Of a stretch of DNA of 7,138 nucleotides, positions 1 to 6,716 are shown one piece after another. Under the pieces are notes generated by a model. It did not search any database and was not told the DNA's origin. It was given only the letters and a program-made list of their open reading frames with translations. The stretch lies in assembly GCA_038327915.1 (NCBI GenBank), contig JBBQLO010000036.1:1-7138 (forward strand). The letters are read 5' to 3'. The DNA is from CAIXDB01 sp038327915 (GTDB taxonomy: Bacteria > Patescibacteriota > Minisyncoccia > Phycocordibacterales > DATDWN01). How positions within the stretch are numbered: position 1 is the stretch's first letter; every line of letters starts with the position of its first letter. The position numbers and the translations under genes are program-made.

Positions 1-639
1 TGCACCCACAAGAGCAAAACTATTTCGTGTACTGAAAATCGCTTTTTGCGGGAGGAAGTTTTAACCGAGCAAGTGAAAAATCTTTGTCAAAAAGTTTCTT
101 TGCCCGATGAATGGCGGGACAAATATCTTACTCGCCTTGAAAGCGAGCAATCGGAATCCCGCCACTCATCAGACCTTTTCGCTCAAAATCTCCGCGATAG
201 TATTTCTGTCCTTAAAACACGCATGGAGCGACTGACAGACGCATATCTTGGCGAGGCGTTGGAACTTGTGGAGTATCAAGAGAAAAAGAATGTTTTAATG
301 GCGGAAAAGAAAACAGTTGAGGAGAAATTATCTGATTTTGAGCGGAAAGGTAATCATTGGCTCGAACTCATGCGAAACTGGATTATTGAAGCCAACCAAG
401 CCGTAAATCTCACTAAACAAGAAACTCCCTCACGGATGAGAGATTTTCTTGTTTCTATCGGCTCGAACCGTCGCCTCGTGGCGGGAATGCTTTTGGCGGA
501 ATTCAAAACCCCTTGGAATTTCTTGGCGGAAATGCCAGCCCAAGCCCGCGCCTTTGGCGCGGGCGCGGTCAATTCGGAAGCAAATCAAATTTGGTGGACC
601 CTACAGGACTCGAACCTGCCACCCCTTCATTGCAAATGA
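1..639 (+). CDS. Large serine site-specific recombinase, C-terminal part (5' end outside window)
   Basis: The frame is open from base 1, so the gene starts outside the window; the TTG at 46 is not a true start. 212 residues are visible. They begin with the tail of a recombinase zinc beta-ribbon (Cys-Thr-His, then a Cys nine residues on), followed by a charged helical stretch at about residues 45-115 that looks like the coiled coil of large serine recombinases. Downstream come RDFLVSIGSNRRL and LLAEFKTPWNFLAE, which I recognise as typical of the end of these proteins in candidate-phyla genomes. The catalytic serine domain is not in view. Such enzymes join attP and attB to insert or excise an element. 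The last 15 codons (WWTLQDSNLPPLHCK) lie antisense inside the tRNA-Ala gene, so the native C-terminus is probably earlier or is supplied by the attachment site. Family call fairly sure; target and element are inferred. Confidence 0.8.
   Translation, partial: CTHKSKTISCTENRFLREEVLTEQVKNLCQKVSLPDEWRDKYLTRLESEQSESRHSSDLFAQNLRDSISVLKTRMERLTDAYLGEALELVEYQEKKNVLMAEKKTVEEKLSDFERKGNHWLELMRNWIIEANQAVNLTKQETPSRMRDFLVSIGSNRRLVAGMLLAEFKTPWNFLAEMPAQARAFGAGAVNSEANQIWWTLQDSNLPPLHCK
544..564. repeat. Perfect GC-rich hairpin inside the recombinase 3' end
   Basis: Two 9-base arms (544-552 and 556-564, GCCCGCGCC and its complement) enclose a TTT loop. It lies 28 bp from the 3' end of tRNA-Ala and encodes AQARAFGAG in the recombinase frame. 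No T-tract follows on either strand, so it is not a standard terminator. It could be a recombinase-binding or REP-like palindrome near the attachment site, or an RNA structure. Role unknown. Confidence 0.55.
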
Positions 640-667
640 AGTGCTCTACCAGATGAGCTAAGGGCCC
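592..667 (-). tRNA. tRNA-Ala (anticodon UGC), CCA encoded
   Basis: Read on the minus strand, all arms fold. The 7-bp acceptor is GGGCCCT with AGGGTCC and contains a G3:U70 pair, the main identity element for alanyl-tRNA synthetase. The D stem is GCTC/GAGC with a GGTA loop. The anticodon stem CTTCA/TGAAG encloses loop TTTGCAA with anticodon TGC. A five-base variable region follows, then the T stem GCAGG/CCTGT with loop TTCGAGT. Discriminator A73 is followed by a genomic CCA (592-594). It lies 42 bp downstream of ddl on the same strand, with A+T-rich DNA between; co-transcription or its own promoter are both possible. The tRNA appears intact even though a recombinase gene overlaps it antisense. 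Confidence 0.96.
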
Positions 668-709
668 ATAATATATTTGATTATCTATCCACACTTGACT
701 ATTTAATCA

Positions 710-1732
710 TTATTTCCTTTCTAGTGCAAGACTCAGTATGTGAGTAATAAACTCTTTCATTGTCACCCCGACAGATGCCAGTGATTTTGGTAAAAGTGAC
801 TCACGAGTCAATCCGGGCAATGTATTTACTTCGAGGAAATAAATTCCGCGACGGGGCGACACAATAAAATCTGAGCGTGAGTAGTGTGACAAGCCAAGGT
901 TTTGGTGGACAAAAGTAGCAACGCGTTCTATTTCTTTTTTTTCCTCTGTACTAAAATTACCTGGACAAATTTCCTGACTTTCACCACTGTATTTAGAATG
1001 ATAGTCAAATAATTTTTTCTCTTTTGGTGGAATAATTTCAATGACTGGTAGTGCATATGCGACACTGTTACGAAACTGCTCGAGCACACCACACGTTGCT
1101 TCCCTTCCAGAAATAAACTCCTCGACCAGCGCAGCTGGATAGGCAGAAAGAACAACTGTAAGTGCGGAAAGCAAGTCACTGTATGTCTGCACCATATAGA
1201 GGCCGAGAGATGATCCTCCTGAGGCAGGTTTAACCACAAGTGGATGTGGAATGGACTGAAAAATATCTTGAGCTTTCTCGCGTACAGAATCAGAATTACG
1301 AACTAGAACATACAAAGGAGTTTTAATTGCTAGTAAAGGTGCTTCTACATTTGACTGTGGCTGCGAATCTGACATTTTTTTAAGATGCTCTTTTGTCATA
1401 TATTTATTCATGCTGACGGCAGAAGGTACTCGTGTAGATCCTGTGTATGGCATTCCGTGGTACTCTAGCACTTCTTGTACACCTCCATCCTCACCATATG
1501 TACCGTGTAGTGCATTCCATACAACATCGACATGTTTTAATATACGTTCTGGCTGACGTGGAATACCGTGCATATGCCACGAACCATCCTTAGAAATAAA
1601 AATATCAAGTGGATTGGAAAAACTTTCAAGATGTCGGAGAATATGTGCCCCACTCTGTAGAGAAACTTCGTATTCTGGTGATGGTCCACCCCGCAACACC
1701 CCTACACGCAAGTTTGGTGAAAGATTAAGCAT
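710..1732 (-). CDS. ddl: D-alanine--D-alanine ligase
   Basis: ATP-grasp ligase joining two D-alanines for the peptidoglycan precursor, in the cytoplasm. From the start chosen here it has 340 residues, normal for Ddl. In order: RGGPSPEYEVSLQSG near residue 14 (N-terminal D-Ala site with its glutamate); NALHGTYGEDGG near 73; SMNKYMTK near 107 (ATP-binding lysine); VVKPASGGSSLG near 166 (serine loop); FDYHSKY near 242 (substrate tyrosine); RSDF near 286; FLEVNTLPGLT near 299 (metal-binding Glu and Asn). No key residue seems missing. An ATG at 1747 adds MYTWS, but it has no ribosome site and overlaps a good -10 box (TATACT, 1744-1739). The ATG at 1732 has GGAG too close (1 nt) to act as a normal SD and lies 6 nt after that -10, which hints at a leaderless message. 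tRNA-Ala follows downstream. Confidence 0.95.
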   Translation of the reverse strand: MLNLSPNLRVGVLRGGPSPEYEVSLQSGAHILRHLESFSNPLDIFISKDGSWHMHGIPRQPERILKHVDVVWNALHGTYGEDGGVQEVLEYHGMPYTGSTRVPSAVSMNKYMTKEHLKKMSDSQPQSNVEAPLLAIKTPLYVLVRNSDSVREKAQDIFQSIPHPLVVKPASGGSSLGLYMVQTYSDLLSALTVVLSAYPAALVEEFISGREATCGVLEQFRNSVAYALPVIEIIPPKEKKLFDYHSKYSGESQEICPGNFSTEEKKEIERVATFVHQNLGLSHYSRSDFIVSPRRGIYFLEVNTLPGLTRESLLPKSLASVGVTMKEFITHILSLALERK

Positions 1733-1738
1733 ACTCCA

Positions 1739-1768
1739 AGTATACATTATTTATTTTTAAATACACAA
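1739..1768 (-). promoter_or_regulatory. Candidate ddl promoter giving a leaderless transcript
   Basis: On the minus strand TTGTGT (1768-1763) is 18 nt from TATACT (1744-1739). The -10 differs from consensus at one base and the -35 is weak. Transcription would begin about 6-7 nt further on, at or next to the ATG at 1732. By eye only; A+T-rich DNA yields such boxes by chance. Confidence 0.35.
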
Positions 1769-2112
1769 AAGCACCGTGTTTTGTACCGGTGCTCGAAAAG
1801 AAAAATCGGTGGGCTCAATCCCTGAGAAAACTTTGAAAAGTATACAGAGGAGAGAACCCGAAAGCATTTAATCGTGGCCGCGATTGTGGAGGCAAGGCCC
1901 TGCCTCGCAAAGAACTGTTGGCGGAGAATTTTCTTATACAGTTCTATTGTGAAAAAATCCAAAAAATGAGAAATCCATAAGAAATTTCTTCGCCTCGCGC
2001 ATTATATAGTAATTAAGATGAAGAAACAATGAGTAAAAAGGATAGCTATTTTTATTCATATGTATTTCAAGTATTTTTGTGACGATAAAAATAATTTATT
2101 ACTTTTCTATAT
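1748..2112. other. Intergenic region upstream of ddl with clustered hairpins; no convincing gene
   Basis: Between uvrC and ddl I see no recognisable protein. A 71-codon minus-strand frame (1962-1747, TTG start) overlaps the ddl ATG at 1747 as TAATG, but its Phe- and Cys-rich composition and lack of an SD make it unconvincing. Three inverted repeats lie close together: 1911-1918 with 1938-1945 (8 bp), 1889-1894 with 1901-1906 (6 bp, 6-nt loop), and 1870-1874 with 1881-1885 (5 bp, 6-nt loop). The last two loops both contain the self-complementary GGCC and could kiss. The terminator-like stem at 1770-1793 follows on the minus strand. A small RNA or an untranslated ddl leader would fit. I matched it to no known RNA family (6S, tmRNA, SRP, RNase P, T-box and TPP considered). 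From 1980 to 2112 the DNA is A+T-rich with nothing clear. Confidence 0.35.
1762..1793 (-). terminator. Terminator-like hairpin just upstream of ddl
   Basis: Seven-base arms AGCACCG (1793-1787) and CGGTGCT (1776-1770) enclose a 10-nt loop. On the minus strand TTTGTGTATTT follows. A further G·U pair is possible only in minus-strand RNA. It ends about 30 nt before the ddl start, so it could end a transcript from the structured region 1794-1962, or act as an attenuator in a longer ddl leader. The T-tract is interrupted, so strength is uncertain. Confidence 0.45.
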
Positions 2113-3426
2113 TTACAAGGGGTACCTCCGTGTCTTCTTGTGATACGCAATACCATAGCGATGAGATTCAGCATTGGCAAGAAGTATGACTGATTCATGA
2201 GCAAGTAAGTGTCTCTCCCCTAAAATTGCTTTTGGTTTGTGATGTTCATTTTTGACTACTGCCATGACAGGTATTTTAAGTTGAAGCTTTTCGAGCACAC
2301 TTTCTGCGGCATTTTTCTGAGCTACCCCTCCGTCAACAACTACGAGACTTGGAAATCGCCATTCCTGATGTGCAAATCGTCTTTCTAAAATTTCTCGCAA
2401 TGCTTTTGTGTCATTAATACCCGGATTTTCTTTTATTTTAAATTTTCGATATTCACTTTTCTGAGCAGTGCCATTTTCCACAACCGTCATTACCCCCACC
2501 ACGTCTTTACCGCCAAAATGTGCCACATCATATGCTTCGACTCGAAAAACCAATCCATCTTTTTCATGAATGTTTTCTTGCTTGATAAGTGAAATATCAT
2601 GAATATGGTTAAGAGCAAAAATCTGCCGTTTAATCTCACCTGCTTTTTCAAATTCCCGCAGGCGAGCAAATTCCACCATACGAGTTTCCAAATTTTTAAC
2701 CAGTTTCTTTTTATTTCCACGAAAAAAATCTACAATGTCATTTACCTTGTCTCTATATTCAGTTTTAGAAACTTTTTCAACGCACACTCCCGGACACAGA
2801 CCAATCTGATAGTTAAAACATGCCCGTGGAGATTGCCCTACTTTCAATTTCTGATCCCCTGCCGGAATGCACTTCGTGTCTCGAAATGGAAAAATCTTAC
2901 GAATAAGCACAAGGCCTTCTGTAATAGCTGAACCCTGTGGGAAGGGTCCGAATTTATACTTAATCTGCCAATCGGCGCGTTGCTTGTGGACACGCACTTG
3001 ATGCGTGTTCAATTCTTTTTTGTTTTCTTCCACTTGTGTGGACACTTCCAAATCCCGACCACGAGCGAGCATTACTCGTGGAAAATCTTCTTTTGTTATG
3101 ACAACATAATTAAAACTTTTATTATCCTTCTCTTTTGTATTATACGGTGGCTGATATTTTTTGATTAAGTTCGCTTCAAGAATGAGCGCCTCGAGTACCG
3201 AATCAGTCGGCTGAAAATCAACATCGTTGAACTCACTTACCATTTTGACAAGCAACTTTCCCCGCATGGTAATGAGGTTCGGAGAAAAATAGCTCCGTAC
3301 CCTATCACGCAAACTTGTGGCCTTACCAATATAAAGTATCGCACCATTCCCATGTCGGAAAAAATACACCCCAGGAGTGTCAGGTAGTTTCGATGTTATT
3401 TTTTTAATTTCTTCTTGACTTTTCAT
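2113..3426 (-). CDS. uvrC: Excinuclease ABC subunit C, short form without HhH domain
   Basis: UvrC makes the two incisions beside damaged DNA held by UvrB. From the ATG at 3426 it has 437 residues. In order: GIY-YIG nuclease for the 3' cut (PGVYFF near residue 18, LYIGKA near 31, catalytic Glu in LILEANLIKKY near 84); four cysteines near 186, 203, 211 and 215 matching the iron-sulfur ligands; a UVR segment at about 242-275 that binds UvrB; an RNase H-like nuclease for the 5' cut with Asp in EAYDVAHFGG (near 300), Asp in VVVDGG (near 365) and His in AESHRYG (near 422). The protein stops 15 residues after that His, so the tandem helix-hairpin-helix that brings most UvrC proteins to about 600 residues is absent. 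No frameshifted remnant follows. An ATG at 3504 adds 26 poor residues that overlap the divergent small gene, so I reject it. No SD; TATAAT lies 3 nt before the start. Confidence 0.94.
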   Translation of the reverse strand: MKSQEEIKKITSKLPDTPGVYFFRHGNGAILYIGKATSLRDRVRSYFSPNLITMRGKLLVKMVSEFNDVDFQPTDSVLEALILEANLIKKYQPPYNTKEKDNKSFNYVVITKEDFPRVMLARGRDLEVSTQVEENKKELNTHQVRVHKQRADWQIKYKFGPFPQGSAITEGLVLIRKIFPFRDTKCIPAGDQKLKVGQSPRACFNYQIGLCPGVCVEKVSKTEYRDKVNDIVDFFRGNKKKLVKNLETRMVEFARLREFEKAGEIKRQIFALNHIHDISLIKQENIHEKDGLVFRVEAYDVAHFGGKDVVGVMTVVENGTAQKSEYRKFKIKENPGINDTKALREILERRFAHQEWRFPSLVVVDGGVAQKNAAESVLEKLQLKIPVMAVVKNEHHKPKAILGERHLLAHESVILLANAESHRYGIAYHKKTRRYPL

Positions 3427-3444
3427 TCCATTATATAATATTAA
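3415..3444. promoter_or_regulatory. Divergent promoter region between uvrC and the zinc-ribbon gene
   Basis: The near-palindrome ATTATATAAT gives TATAAT on both strands: + at 3434-3439, - at 3435-3430. On the minus strand TTTACT (3459-3454) lies 18 nt upstream and the uvrC ATG is 3 nt beyond the -10. On the plus strand TTGACT (3415-3420) is 13 nt from TATAAT, too short, but 18 nt from TATTAA (3439-3444). Transcription in the two directions would compete. Eye-based call. Confidence 0.45.
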
Positions 3445-3462
3445 ATTAGAAGGAGTAAAACA

Positions 3463-3684
3463 ATGGATTTTACAGAAGAGTGTGAAAATGGTAGGGCACT
3501 TCAACTCACAGAAGAAAGGTTAGCGGAAATTGAATAGGGGTTGGAAAAATTGCAAAATCAATGCAAACACGAAAAAGCAGATTGATTTGATGGCGAATTA
3601 GTTGGTATCTGCCCAACATGTTTAAAGCATTTTTATTACTCTCGAATCGAGTTAGAGTTCATAAGAAATAAAGTTAGTAATTAG
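3463..3684 (+). pseudogene. Small zinc-ribbon protein, interrupted by in-frame TAG and TGA
   Basis: The ATG at 3463 follows a strong ribosome site (AGAAGGAG, 3448-3455, 7 nt spacing). The frame stays protein-like for 73 codons to TAG at 3682-3684 but has TAG at codon 25 (3535-3537) and TGA at codon 41 (3583-3585). Apart from these it reads as an acidic N-terminal helix (EERLAEIE, then GLEKLQNQ) and a compact zinc-binding motif: Cys-Lys-His at 34-36, then ICPTC at 49-53, then LKHFYYS and a C-terminal helix. A clear intrinsic terminator begins 13 bp after the final stop. TGA ends uvrA here, so reassignment is unlikely; this is most simply a recently dead gene, one base away from Gln (CAG) and Trp (TGG) at the two stops. 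Function unknown. If expression stops at codon 25, only a 24-residue peptide results. Confidence 0.6.
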
Positions 3685-3697
3685 TAAGAATTTATAT

Positions 3698-3727
3698 GGC
3701 TCCGAGTAATCGGCGCCTTTTTCTTTT
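3698..3727 (+). terminator. Intrinsic terminator after the zinc-ribbon gene
   Basis: Arms GGCTCCGA (3698-3705) and TCGGCGCC (3710-3717) form an 8-bp stem with one T·C mismatch. The loop is GTAA, a stable GNRA tetraloop. TTTTTCTTTT follows at once. The T-tract is only on the plus strand, so it serves the small gene and not uvrA. Confidence 0.85.
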
Positions 3728-3895
3728 CCACAAAAATCTTAAATCTTGTTATGACATAAGTTTTTTTGAGCCATTCGCAGGAAATTAGAAAATAAACGAG
3801 GTAATCCGAGCATTATTTTCTTGATTTCCGAGAAGTTCGCTGGCAAAGCTTTGTCAGATAGATTGCTCCAAAAAATTTTTGTTGCAAAAAAATTC

Positions 3896-6559
3896 TCACT
3901 TTCGATACGCCTTAAACTGCTTCAGTGCTTTCTTCAAATATTTACCTGTATAACTTTTTTCATTGTTTGCAACCTCTTCCGGTGTCCCCTTTGCCACGAG
4001 CTGCCCTCCACCCTCGCCACCTTCTGGTCCAATATCGAGAACATAGTCAGCAGATTTTATGACATCCATATTATGCTCAATAACGAGCACTGTATTTCCT
4101 TTGTTAACCAATTTTTGCAAAATCTCAATCAATTTTTTGACATCTTCATAGTGTAGACCAATGGTCGGCTCATCGAGAAGATAGATGGTCTTCTGAGTGT
4201 GAGGTCGGTACAACTCACTTGAAATCTTTACACGCTGTGCCTCTCCACCAGAAAGAGTTGTTGCACTCTGGCCGAGTTCCAAGTAACCAAGTCCTACTTC
4301 ATCAAGCGTTTTTAATCTGTCAGAAATAGATGGAATATCTTCAAAAAAGCTGAGTGCTTCTTCCACTGTCATTTTCAAAATATCGTAAATATTTTTGTGC
4401 TTGTATTTGACTTCGAGCGTTTCTTTCATAAAACGTTTACCTTTGCAGACATCGCACGGTACGTACACTGTCGGCAAGAAATGCATTTCTACTTCTATCA
4501 TGCCGTTACCTTGGCACGTCTCACAGCGACCACCTTTGACATTAAAAGAAAATCGATTAGCTTTCCACCCCCTTGCCCGAGCTTCACTTGTTTCAGCAAA
4601 AAGATCGCGAACAAAAGACCACGCCCCCGTGTATGTCGCTGGATTAGAGCGCGGAGTGCGGCCAATGGGGCTTTGATTAATAAGGATAGCTCGGCCAAGG
4701 TATTCGGTACCGGTAAAAGACTTGCAATTGAACACTTCAGCTGAGCGATATTTACGTTCAAAACGCGCCTGCAAGTTTTTGTGTAGTATTTCATATACAA
4801 AAGACGACTTACCCGAGCCAGACACACCAGTCACTGCCACAAGTCTTCCAAGTGGAACATCAACATTCATATTTTTAATATTAAATATTTTTCCACCTCT
4901 GATTTGCAAATCGCCTTTTGGACTCGTGCGCCGCTCTTCTGGTAACTCTACTATTTTGTCTCCTCGCAAGTAGTCGAGAGTCAGTGAGCCTGACTTATTT
5001 TTCGGTGCAGTCAATAATTCGTCCAGATACCCCGAGACAACCACACTCCCCCCATGCACGCCTGCACCTGGGCCAATATCGACAATGTAATCAGAAGCAA
5101 ATATGGTGTCCTCGTCATGTTCAACAATAATAATAGTATTACCGAGGTTTTTAAGATCAATGAGTGTTTGGATGAGACGATCATTGTCGCGCGAATGTAG
5201 GCCAATAGTCGGTTCGTCGAGAACATACAGTGCACCCACAAGGCCTGAACCAAGTTGCGATGCAAGTCTAATACGCTGTGCTTCACCACCAGAAAGTGTG
5301 TGTGCTCGACGAGAAAGCGAAAGGTATTCAATACCAACGTTTATCATAAACAGAAGGCGAGATTCGATTTCTTTCATAATTACTTTTGAAATATTTTTCT
5401 CTCGTTCGGTTAAAGTGAGTGACATAAAAAATTCAAAGACATCTTTAATAGACATCGCTGTCAAATCAACAATATTTTGCTTGCCAATGAATACATGCAG
5501 AGCTTCATCTCGCAATCTCGCGCCATGACATTTGAGACACGTTTCTTTACCAAAAAAATGTCTTGTACCAAGACCATTACATTCTGGACATGCACCATAC
5601 GGAGAATTAAAAGAAAAAAGCCGTGGCTCTACTTCTGGATATGAGTAACCGTCTTTTGGACATGAAAGTTTTGAGGACATAAAAAATTGTTCAGGCACAT
5701 AGTCTTTCTCTGCTTCCCGTGCCACTTCCCGAAACATTATTTTCACCTGTCCATCAGATTCATCGAGTGCCTTTTCCAAATCCTCCGAAAGTCTCTCTTC
5801 AGCGCTCGTCGCATCAGTTGTGAAATCGGCAAGTGAAATACTGTCAACCAAAACATCGATAGAGTGACGAGAGGTTTTAGAAAGTTCAATGCGTTCACGA
5901 AGTGACTTCCTCACACCATCGACCAAAATATCTGAATAGCCCTTACCGAGAAGGTCATAGAGCAGTTGATAGTATTCTCCTTTTCGACCCTTCACCACTG
6001 GCGCAAATATTTCAACATACACAGGAAAGGGTATCTTTTTCACACTCTCTTTTTTTATAGCAAGGACGGTCCTTTCTATAGTGTGCGATTTTATCTTTTC
6101 TTCAATTTTCTCCAATATAAAGTTTTTTATTTCATCATTTGAAAGTTTTGTGATTTCATCCCCGCAAATAAGGCAGTGTGGGTGCCCGATACGCGCGTAT
6201 AAAATACGCAAGTAGTCGTAGATTTCAGTAATAGTCGCTACAGTCGAGCGGGGGTTGTTTGAGCGAGATTTTTGGTCAATGGAAATAGCTGGAGAAAGTC
6301 CAGCTATCTCGTCCACATCCGGTTTCTGCATTTGGCGCAAAAACTGTCTTGCATACGAAGAAAGAGACTCAACGTACCTCCGCTGACCTTCGGCAAAAAT
6401 AGTGTCAAATGCGAGCGAAGATTTACCCGAACCAGAAAGCCCGGTAAAAACAATCATCGTGTTACGCGGCATCTCCACCGTGATGTTCTTTAGGTTGTGC
6501 GTCCGTGCACCACGAACGACAATGAGGTCATGCGGTTGTTTTGTTTCTTTTTTAATCAT
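3896..6559 (-). CDS. uvrA: Excinuclease ABC subunit A
   Basis: UvrA is the dimeric ABC-type ATPase that, with UvrB, finds DNA damage for nucleotide excision repair. From the ATG at 6559 it has 887 residues; E. coli UvrA has 940. In order: first Walker [10 protein letters not shown] near residue 40; UvrB-binding and insertion regions to about 300; first zinc module CPKD (300) and CPEC (324); a second Cys pair CLKC (341); signature LSGGEAQR (422) and Walker [12 protein letters not shown] (445); second Walker [10 protein letters not shown] (578); the C-terminal zinc finger CETC (679) and CDVC (702), all four Cys present; second signature LSGGEAQR (769) and Walker [12 protein letters not shown] (793). 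Oddities: Asp replaces the second Cys of the first zinc module, and the long stretch usual between CPxCxGLG and the next CxxC is cut to a few residues. The ATG at 6607 adds 16 unlikely residues and lies in the -10, so it is rejected. Stop is TGA. Confidence 0.97.
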   Translation of the reverse strand: MIKKETKQPHDLIVVRGARTHNLKNITVEMPRNTMIVFTGLSGSGKSSLAFDTIFAEGQRRYVESLSSYARQFLRQMQKPDVDEIAGLSPAISIDQKSRSNNPRSTVATITEIYDYLRILYARIGHPHCLICGDEITKLSNDEIKNFILEKIEEKIKSHTIERTVLAIKKESVKKIPFPVYVEIFAPVVKGRKGEYYQLLYDLLGKGYSDILVDGVRKSLRERIELSKTSRHSIDVLVDSISLADFTTDATSAEERLSEDLEKALDESDGQVKIMFREVAREAEKDYVPEQFFMSSKLSCPKDGYSYPEVEPRLFSFNSPYGACPECNGLGTRHFFGKETCLKCHGARLRDEALHVFIGKQNIVDLTAMSIKDVFEFFMSLTLTEREKNISKVIMKEIESRLLFMINVGIEYLSLSRRAHTLSGGEAQRIRLASQLGSGLVGALYVLDEPTIGLHSRDNDRLIQTLIDLKNLGNTIIIVEHDEDTIFASDYIVDIGPGAGVHGGSVVVSGYLDELLTAPKNKSGSLTLDYLRGDKIVELPEERRTSPKGDLQIRGGKIFNIKNMNVDVPLGRLVAVTGVSGSGKSSFVYEILHKNLQARFERKYRSAEVFNCKSFTGTEYLGRAILINQSPIGRTPRSNPATYTGAWSFVRDLFAETSEARARGWKANRFSFNVKGGRCETCQGNGMIEVEMHFLPTVYVPCDVCKGKRFMKETLEVKYKHKNIYDILKMTVEEALSFFEDIPSISDRLKTLDEVGLGYLELGQSATTLSGGEAQRVKISSELYRPHTQKTIYLLDEPTIGLHYEDVKKLIEILQKLVNKGNTVLVIEHNMDVIKSADYVLDIGPEGGEGGGQLVAKGTPEEVANNEKSYTGKYLKKALKQFKAYRK

Positions 6560-6602
6560 AAAATTAACCCGTATGTGGGCCGTGTATACATGTATAAAAG
6601 TA

Positions 6603-6611
6603 AGCATACCA
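6603..6611 (-). promoter_or_regulatory. Candidate extended -10 promoter for uvrA
   Basis: The minus strand reads TGGTATGCT: a TG motif, one base, then the -10 TATGCT (6608-6603). No good -35 is seen, as is usual for extended -10 promoters. The start would be near 6596, giving a leader of about 35 nt before the ATG at 6559. I see no SexA/LexA-type SOS box nearby. Confidence 0.4.
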
Positions 6612-6683
6612 GATCTACACTAAAATGCTATAATTTAAATTTTAATTGTTTTAGTAAAAATGTTCTAGAAATAAAAATAGATA

Positions 6684-6716
6684 TGAAAATGCCCCCGTCA
6701 AGCGAGGGCTGTTTTT
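6684..6716. terminator. Bidirectional terminator-like hairpin upstream of uvrA
   Basis: Arms 6691-6697 (GCCCCCG) and 6703-6709 (CGAGGGC) with loop TCAAG. On the plus strand one C·A mismatch is present and GTTTTT follows. On the minus strand the same position is a U·G pair, so the stem is fully paired; ATTTTC follows and AAAA precedes. The pairing favours minus-strand RNA, where it would end a transcript from 6700-6940 before uvrA; the plus-strand T-tract is a little better. Confidence 0.5.

Noticed and set aside
1801..1860. TPP-riboswitch-like CTGAGA on the plus strand near ddl
   Set aside because: Only this hexamer fits; the other conserved TPP segments are absent and no plus-strand gene follows.
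1747..1962. 71-codon minus-strand frame overlapping the ddl ATG as TAATG
   Set aside because: Starts with TTG without SD, has Phe/Cys-rich non-protein-like composition, matches nothing I know, and covers hairpins and a terminator-like stem.
3427..3504. 26-residue N-terminal extension of uvrC from the ATG at 3504
   Set aside because: Residues do not fit UvrC, and it overlaps the divergent small gene and its ribosome site; the ATG at 3426 gives a normal UvrC start.
3840..3857. 18-bp near-palindrome CTGGCAAAGCTTTGTCAG downstream of uvrA
   Set aside because: No loop and no T-tract follow, so it is not a terminator; a single short palindrome in A+T-rich DNA is not strong evidence of a site.
3858..3895. 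Possible uvrA terminator in the T-rich DNA just after its stop codon
   Set aside because: The only stem is A/T pairs (TTTTTG with CAAAAA), too weak to call.
5231..5242. 12-base repeat of the first bases of the window (TGCACCCACAAG at 1 and 5231)
   Set aside because: About one such match is expected by chance in a window this size, and the contexts (recombinase versus uvrA antisense) are unrelated.
6560..6607. 16-residue N-terminal extension of uvrA from the ATG at 6607
   Set aside because: The ATG lies inside the candidate -10 box and the residues do not resemble Uvr[21 protein letters not shown] is a typical start.
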